Shown here one piece after another: positions 5,378-8,641 of a stretch of DNA of 8,641 nt. Source of the stretch: UBA4716 sp002438865 (GTDB lineage Bacteria; Bacillota; Clostridia; UBA1381); NCBI GenBank assembly GCA_937907325.1, contig CALERO010000116.1, positions 1 through 8,641 of the forward strand, read 5' to 3'. Positions within the stretch are counted from its first letter, which is position 1. The number at the start of each line of letters is the position of its first letter. The translations under genes were made by a program, and so were the position numbers. Under the pieces are notes generated by a model, which was given only the letters and a program-made list of their open reading frames with translations, had not been told where the DNA came from and ran no database searches.

Positions 5378-5418
5378 CATCTTTCAACAAATAAGATGTT
5401 GAAACTTTGTTTGTTTTA
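5376..5418 (+). terminator. Possible terminator of the regulator gene with two competing stems
   Basis: Two 8-bp stems share bases and exclude each other. One pairs AACATCTT (5376-5383) with AAGATGTT (5393-5400); the other pairs TTTCAACA (5382-5389) with TGTTGAAA (5397-5404). The second is followed by a T-rich tract (CTTTGTTTGTTTT, 5405-5417), so it is the terminator-like fold. The stems are AT-rich and weak, so termination may be incomplete. Confidence 0.45.
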
Positions 5419-5447
5419 GTCATATATACGAAATTTAATTCTTATCA

Positions 5448-5476
5448 TTGACAACCCGCTAAAGTAATGCTACAAT
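5448..5476 (+). promoter_or_regulatory. Promoter of the pflBA operon
   Basis: A perfect -35 TTGACA (5448-5453), a 17-bp spacer and TACAAT (5471-5476) with a TGC extended -10 make a near-consensus sigma-A promoter. The start would be about 5483, leaving a leader of about 130 bases before pflB. Its strength suits a highly expressed fermentation enzyme. Confidence 0.8.
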
Positions 5477-5482
5477 ATATAC

Positions 5483-5613
5483 AACATAAACGGTACTGCA
5501 TAATCCGTTTTACCGATTTATGTTCCGACAGTCGAGTTAGTCAAGGCTAACTTTTGCTGCCGCGGTGTTTCCGCCAAAAAGCGGACAAATACATTTTGGG
5601 AGGTCTTTAAATT
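5483..5613 (+). promoter_or_regulatory. Long structured leader of pflB
   Basis: The 131-base leader holds several inverted repeats: AAACGG / CCGTTT (5488-5493 with 5505-5510), the palindrome at 5535-5552, and a pair of mutually exclusive stems near the ribosome site. In that pair, CCGC at 5571-5574 can pair with GCGG at 5562-5565, or, as TCCGC (5570-5574), with GCGGA (5581-5585). A strong ribosome site, GGGAGG, lies at 5598-5603. I recognise no known riboswitch class. The alternative stems could modulate translation, but they are short and may be chance. Confidence 0.4.
5535..5552. promoter_or_regulatory. Putative metalloregulator operator 4, pflB leader
   Basis: This perfect inverted repeat reads AGTTAG-TCAAGG-CTAACT. 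It shares the GTTAG-N6-CTAAC core with the sites at 4829-4844 and 1200-1215. It lies about 54-69 bases after the predicted start of transcription, so a bound repressor would act as a roadblock, or would control a second promoter that I cannot identify. It is followed by TTTT, so the same bases could also act as a weak RNA hairpin. The match to the iron-gene operators is the main evidence for function. Confidence 0.55.
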
Positions 5614-7866
5614 ATGACGGATTTTAAACAATGGGAAGGTTTTAAAGGGTCTAAATGGCGTGATGATATAAGCACACGTGACTTTATTCAGGATAACTAC
5701 ACTCCGTACAACGGGGACGAAGCTTTTCTTGAAGGCCCGACCGATGCAACAAACAAACTCTGGGGCAGACTCCAGGAGCTTCAGAAAGAAGAAAGAGCTA
5801 ACAACGGCGTGCTCGATATGGATACCGACATCGTTACGGGTATCAATTCGCACAAGCCGGGATATATCGATGAAAGCATGAAGGATCTCGAGCAGATCGT
5901 GGGCTTGCAGACAGACAAGCCGTTAAAGCGTGCATTTATGCCGTTCGGCGGTATCAAAATGGCTGAGGAGGCTTGCAGCACTTACGGCTATACGCCCAAC
6001 CCCGAGCTTCACAAAATATTTACCGAATATCACAAAACTCACAACCAGGGAGTTTTTGACGTATACACACCCGAAATGCGTGCAATACGTAAGAACAAGA
6101 TTGTAACAGGTCTCCCCGACACATACGGCAGAGGCAGAATTGTAGGCGACTACCGCCGTGTTGCACTCTACGGTATCGATATGCTTATCGAAAAGAAAGA
6201 GGAGGATTTCAAAAACTGCGCAAGCGAATCAATGTTTGACGATGAAATCAGACAGCGTGAAGAGCTGAGAATGCAGATTAACGCTCTCAAGCAGATGAAA
6301 ACAATGGCAGAGTCCTACGGCTTTGATATTTCACAGCCTGCAAAGAACGCAAAGGAAGCTTGCCAGTGGCTGTATTTCGGATACCTCGCCGCTATAAAGA
6401 CGCAGAACGGCGCCGCTATGAGCGTAGGACGTGTTTCAACATTCCTCGACATATATATTCAGCGTGACCTTGACAACGGCGTTCTCACAGAAAAAGAAGC
6501 ACAGGAATTAATCGATCATATGGTTATGAAGTTCCGTATGGTTAAGTTCGCACGTATACCGGCTTACAACGAGCTGTTCTCGGGCGACCCTGTATGGGCA
6601 ACTCTGAACGTCGGCGGTAAGGGCGTTGACGGCAGATCGATGGTAACAAAGAACGACTACCGCTTCCTGCACACTCTTGAAAATATGGGACCCTCACCGG
6701 AGCCGAACCTTACGGTTCTCTACTCGGAGGATTTACCTGAAGCATTCAAGCGCTATGCCGCTGCAATTTCGGTACGCACAAGCTCGATACAGTACGAGAG
6801 CGATGATGTTATGCGTCCCGTTTGGGGTGACGATTACGCTATCTGCTGCTGCGTATCGGCAACACAGACAGGTAAGGAAATGCAGTTCTTCGGTGCAAGA
6901 GCAAACCTTGCAAAGTGCCTCCTCTACGCTATAAACGGCGGTAAGGACGCTAAGACAAAGATGCAGGTAGGACCGACAGTTCCTCCCGTTACTTCGGAAT
7001 ATCTCGATTATGACGAGGTTATAGCAAAGTACGACAAAATGATGGACTGGCTTGCAAAGGTTTATGTCCGCACACTGAACGTAATCCACTATATGCATGA
7101 TAAATATTACTATGAAGCCGCTGAAATGGCGCTTATCGATACAGACGTGCGCCGTACCTTCGCAACGGGTATTGCAGGTTTCTCACACGTTGTAGACTCG
7201 CTTTCGGCAATCAAGTATGCGAAAGTAAAGGTTATACGTGACGAGGACGGCATTGCATGCGATTTTGAAACAACAGGCGACTTCCCCCGTTACGGAAACG
7301 ATGATGACCGTGCGGACGATATTGCGGTATGGCTCTTAAAGACATTTATGGGCAAGGTAAAGAAGTGCCACACATACCGTAACTCCGAGCCGACAACGTC
7401 GATACTCACAATCACATCAAACGTTGTATACGGTAAAGCAACCGCCGGACTTCCCGACGGACGTAAAGCCGGAGAGCCGCTTTCACCGGGTGCAAACCCG
7501 TCATACGGCGCAGAAAAGAACGGACTTCTCGCTTCGCTCAACTCTGTTGCAAAGCTTCCGTACGAATATGCGCTTGACGGTATCTCAAACACGCAGACAA
7601 TTAACCCCGACGCTCTCGGTCATAACGAGGACGAGCGTGTTACAAACCTTGTAAACGTTCTTGACGGTTACTTCCACAACGGCGCTCATCACCTTAACGT
7701 AAACGTATTCGGCAAGGAAAAGCTTATAGACGCTATGGAACATCCGGAAAAAGAAGAATATGCAAACTTTACTATCCGTGTTTCGGGATATGCGGTTAAG
7801 TTTATCGACCTTTCACGTGAGCAGCAGCTTGACGTTATAGCAAGAACCTGCCACACTTCACTGTAA
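5614..7866 (+). CDS. pflB: Formate C-acetyltransferase (pyruvate formate-lyase)
   Basis: This 750-residue glycyl radical enzyme is cytoplasmic and oxygen-sensitive. It converts pyruvate and CoA to acetyl-CoA and formate in mixed-acid fermentation. The active-site cysteines lie in YAICCCVSATQTGKEMQFFG (408-427): Cys412 and Cys413 align with the Cys418-Cys419 pair of E. coli PFL, and Cys411 replaces the usual Ala. The glycyl radical motif RVSGYAV (722-728) carries Gly725. Length is close to the 760 residues of E. coli PFL, and conserved blocks such as FGARANLAK (426-434) and AMSVGRVSTFLDIYIQRDL (268-286) are intact. The CCxS active site and close similarity to E. coli PflB favour PFL over choline, glycerol or hydroxyproline glycyl radical enzymes. 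A GGGAGG ribosome site precedes the ATG by 10 bases. It is followed directly by its activating enzyme. Confidence 0.98.
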   Translation: MTDFKQWEGFKGSKWRDDISTRDFIQDNYTPYNGDEAFLEGPTDATNKLWGRLQELQKEERANNGVLDMDTDIVTGINSHKPGYIDESMKDLEQIVGLQTDKPLKRAFMPFGGIKMAEEACSTYGYTPNPELHKIFTEYHKTHNQGVFDVYTPEMRAIRKNKIVTGLPDTYGRGRIVGDYRRVALYGIDMLIEKKEEDFKNCASESMFDDEIRQREELRMQINALKQMKTMAESYGFDISQPAKNAKEACQWLYFGYLAAIKTQNGAAMSVGRVSTFLDIYIQRDLDNGVLTEKEAQELIDHMVMKFRMVKFARIPAYNELFSGDPVWATLNVGGKGVDGRSMVTKNDYRFLHTLENMGPSPEPNLTVLYSEDLPEAFKRYAAAISVRTSSIQYESDDVMRPVWGDDYAICCCVSATQTGKEMQFFGARANLAKCLLYAINGGKDAKTKMQVGPTVPPVTSEYLDYDEVIAKYDKMMDWLAKVYVRTLNVIHYMHDKYYYEAAEMALIDTDVRRTFATGIAGFSHVVDSLSAIKYAKVKVIRDEDGIACDFETTGDFPRYGNDDDRADDIAVWLLKTFMGKVKKCHTYRNSEPTTSILTITSNVVYGKATAGLPDGRKAGEPLSPGANPSYGAEKNGLLASLNSVAKLPYEYALDGISNTQTINPDALGHNEDERVTNLVNVLDGYFHNGAHHLNVNVFGKEKLIDAMEHPEKEEYANFTIRVSGYAVKFIDLSREQQLDVIARTCHTSL

Positions 7867-8591
7867 TGAAAGGAATTATCCATTCAACGGAAAGCTTCGG
7901 CGCTGCGGACGGTCCCGGACTCAGATATGTTATATTTGTGTGGGGCTGCCGTATGCGATGCCGTTACTGCCATAATCCCGATACCTGGAGTGCGGAGGGC
8001 GGAGAGGAATTTTCCGCCGATGAGGTTTTGAAAAAAGCACTGCGCTACAGAAACTACTGGAAAAAGGACGGCGGCATTACAGTCAGCGGCGGCGAACCGC
8101 TTTTGCAGATAGATTTCCTTACGGAGCTTTTTAAAAAAGCCAAGGCAGAGGGAGTGAACACGGTAATCGATACCGCAGGCAATCCGTTCACACGTGAAGA
8201 GCCGTTTTTTAGCAAATTCAACGAGCTTATGAAGTACACGGATCTTCTGATGCTTGATATAAAGGAAATAAACCCCGAACGCCACAAGGCGCTGACGGGA
8301 TTTGACAATGCAAATATTCTCGATATGGCAAGGTATCTTTCGGATATAAAAAAGCCTGTGTGGATAAGGCACGTACTTGTCCCGGGTCACACCGACTTTG
8401 ACGAGGACTTGGACGCATTGGGCGAGTTTATTGACTCACTGCAAAACGTGGAGCGTGTCGAAGTTCTGCCGTATCATACTCTGGGGAAATTCAAGTGGGA
8501 AAATCTCGGTATAAAATATACGCTCGAAGATGTTTCTCCCCCGACAGAGGAAAGAATAAAAAATGCTGAATTAAGAATTCACGCAAGATAA
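7866..8591 (+). CDS. pflA: Pyruvate formate-lyase activating enzyme (radical SAM)
   Basis: This 241-residue radical-SAM enzyme reduces SAM to a 5'-deoxyadenosyl radical that takes a hydrogen from the glycyl residue of PFL. The cluster motif CxxxCxxC is WGCRMRCRYCHNP (26-38), with Cys28, Cys32 and Cys35 binding the [4Fe-4S] cluster. The SAM-contact motif SGGEPLL spans 74-80. Later family blocks are MLDIKEINPERH (129-140), WIRHVLVPG (166-174) and LPYHTLGK (201-208). Length is close to the 246 residues of E. coli PflA. Its ATG shares the last A of the pflB stop codon (TAATG), and no clear ribosome site lies upstream, so it is probably translated by coupling to pflB. In E. coli the electron donor is flavodoxin; the flavodoxin at 186-614 is a candidate partner. 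Confidence 0.97.
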   Translation: MKGIIHSTESFGAADGPGLRYVIFVWGCRMRCRYCHNPDTWSAEGGEEFSADEVLKKALRYRNYWKKDGGITVSGGEPLLQIDFLTELFKKAKAEGVNTVIDTAGNPFTREEPFFSKFNELMKYTDLLMLDIKEINPERHKALTGFDNANILDMARYLSDIKKPVWIRHVLVPGHTDFDEDLDALGEFIDSLQNVERVEVLPYHTLGKFKWENLGIKYTLEDVSPPTEERIKNAELRIHAR

Positions 8592-8595
8592 AAAA

Positions 8596-8641
8596 GTGCG
8601 ATAACTCGCACCTCAACACCCCTGCCCCTCAATCTTGAGGG
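8596..8641 (+). terminator. Hairpins after pflA, cut by the window end
   Basis: Two stems follow the pflA stop. The first pairs GTGCGA (8596-8601) with TCGCAC (8606-8611) around TAAC, but lacks a T-run. The second pairs CCCTCA (8626-8631) with TGAGGG (8636-8641) around ATCT and ends exactly at the window edge, so a T-run after it cannot be seen. Together they probably end the pflBA transcript. Confidence 0.45.

Noticed and set aside
6733..7098. Minus-strand open frame inside pflB
   Set aside because: Antisense shadow of the PFL active-site region.
7884..8390. Minus-strand open frame of 168 codons inside pflA
   Set aside because: Antisense to a clear radical-SAM gene; no start signal or recognisable domain.

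Overview
The window looks like a chromosomal segment from a gut-type Clostridia (Firmicutes), most likely of the Oscillospirales/Ruminococcaceae kind. This rests on gene content: FeoB with two small FeoA proteins, a FeoB-associated Cys-rich peptide, DUF2325, DUF3793, a short DtxR-type regulator and an anaerobic pyruvate formate-lyase pair. Strong AGGAGG-type ribosome sites and AT-rich sigma-A promoters agree with it. The taxonomic placement is inference; no rRNA or marker gene is present.

Layout. Positions 1-185 hold no gene but carry three hairpin units, two of them in exact 49-bp tandem phase. From 186 to 4797, seven genes run on the minus strand as one likely iron-acquisition operon. Read from its promoter (4856-4884) the order is feoA-like, feoA, feoB, a 58-aa FeoB-associated Cys-rich membrane peptide, DUF2325, DUF3793 and flavodoxin. 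A divergent DtxR/MntR-family regulator starts at 5003 on the plus strand. After a leader with its own strong promoter come pflB (5614-7866) and pflA (7866-8591), overlapping by one base.

How it fits together. The regulator probably senses Fe2+ and controls the Feo importer. Flavodoxin can replace the iron-rich ferredoxin when iron is scarce, and in E. coli flavodoxin is the electron donor for PFL-activating enzyme, itself a [4Fe-4S] radical-SAM protein. The most notable signal is a recurrent palindrome, GTTAG-N6-CTAAC. It occurs just downstream of the feo promoter, imperfectly over the -35 of the regulator's own promoter, inside the operon just before DUF3793, and in the pflB leader. A related N10 version covers the -10 of the feo promoter. 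The natural reading is a local iron regulon that includes the pyruvate formate-lyase operon. The palindromes and their positions are seen directly; binding by the adjacent regulator is inference.

Other points of note are an acidic insertion of about 110 residues in the first extracytoplasmic loop of FeoB, a hybrid metal site and a His/Met-rich tail in the regulator, and corrected start codons for both FeoA proteins.
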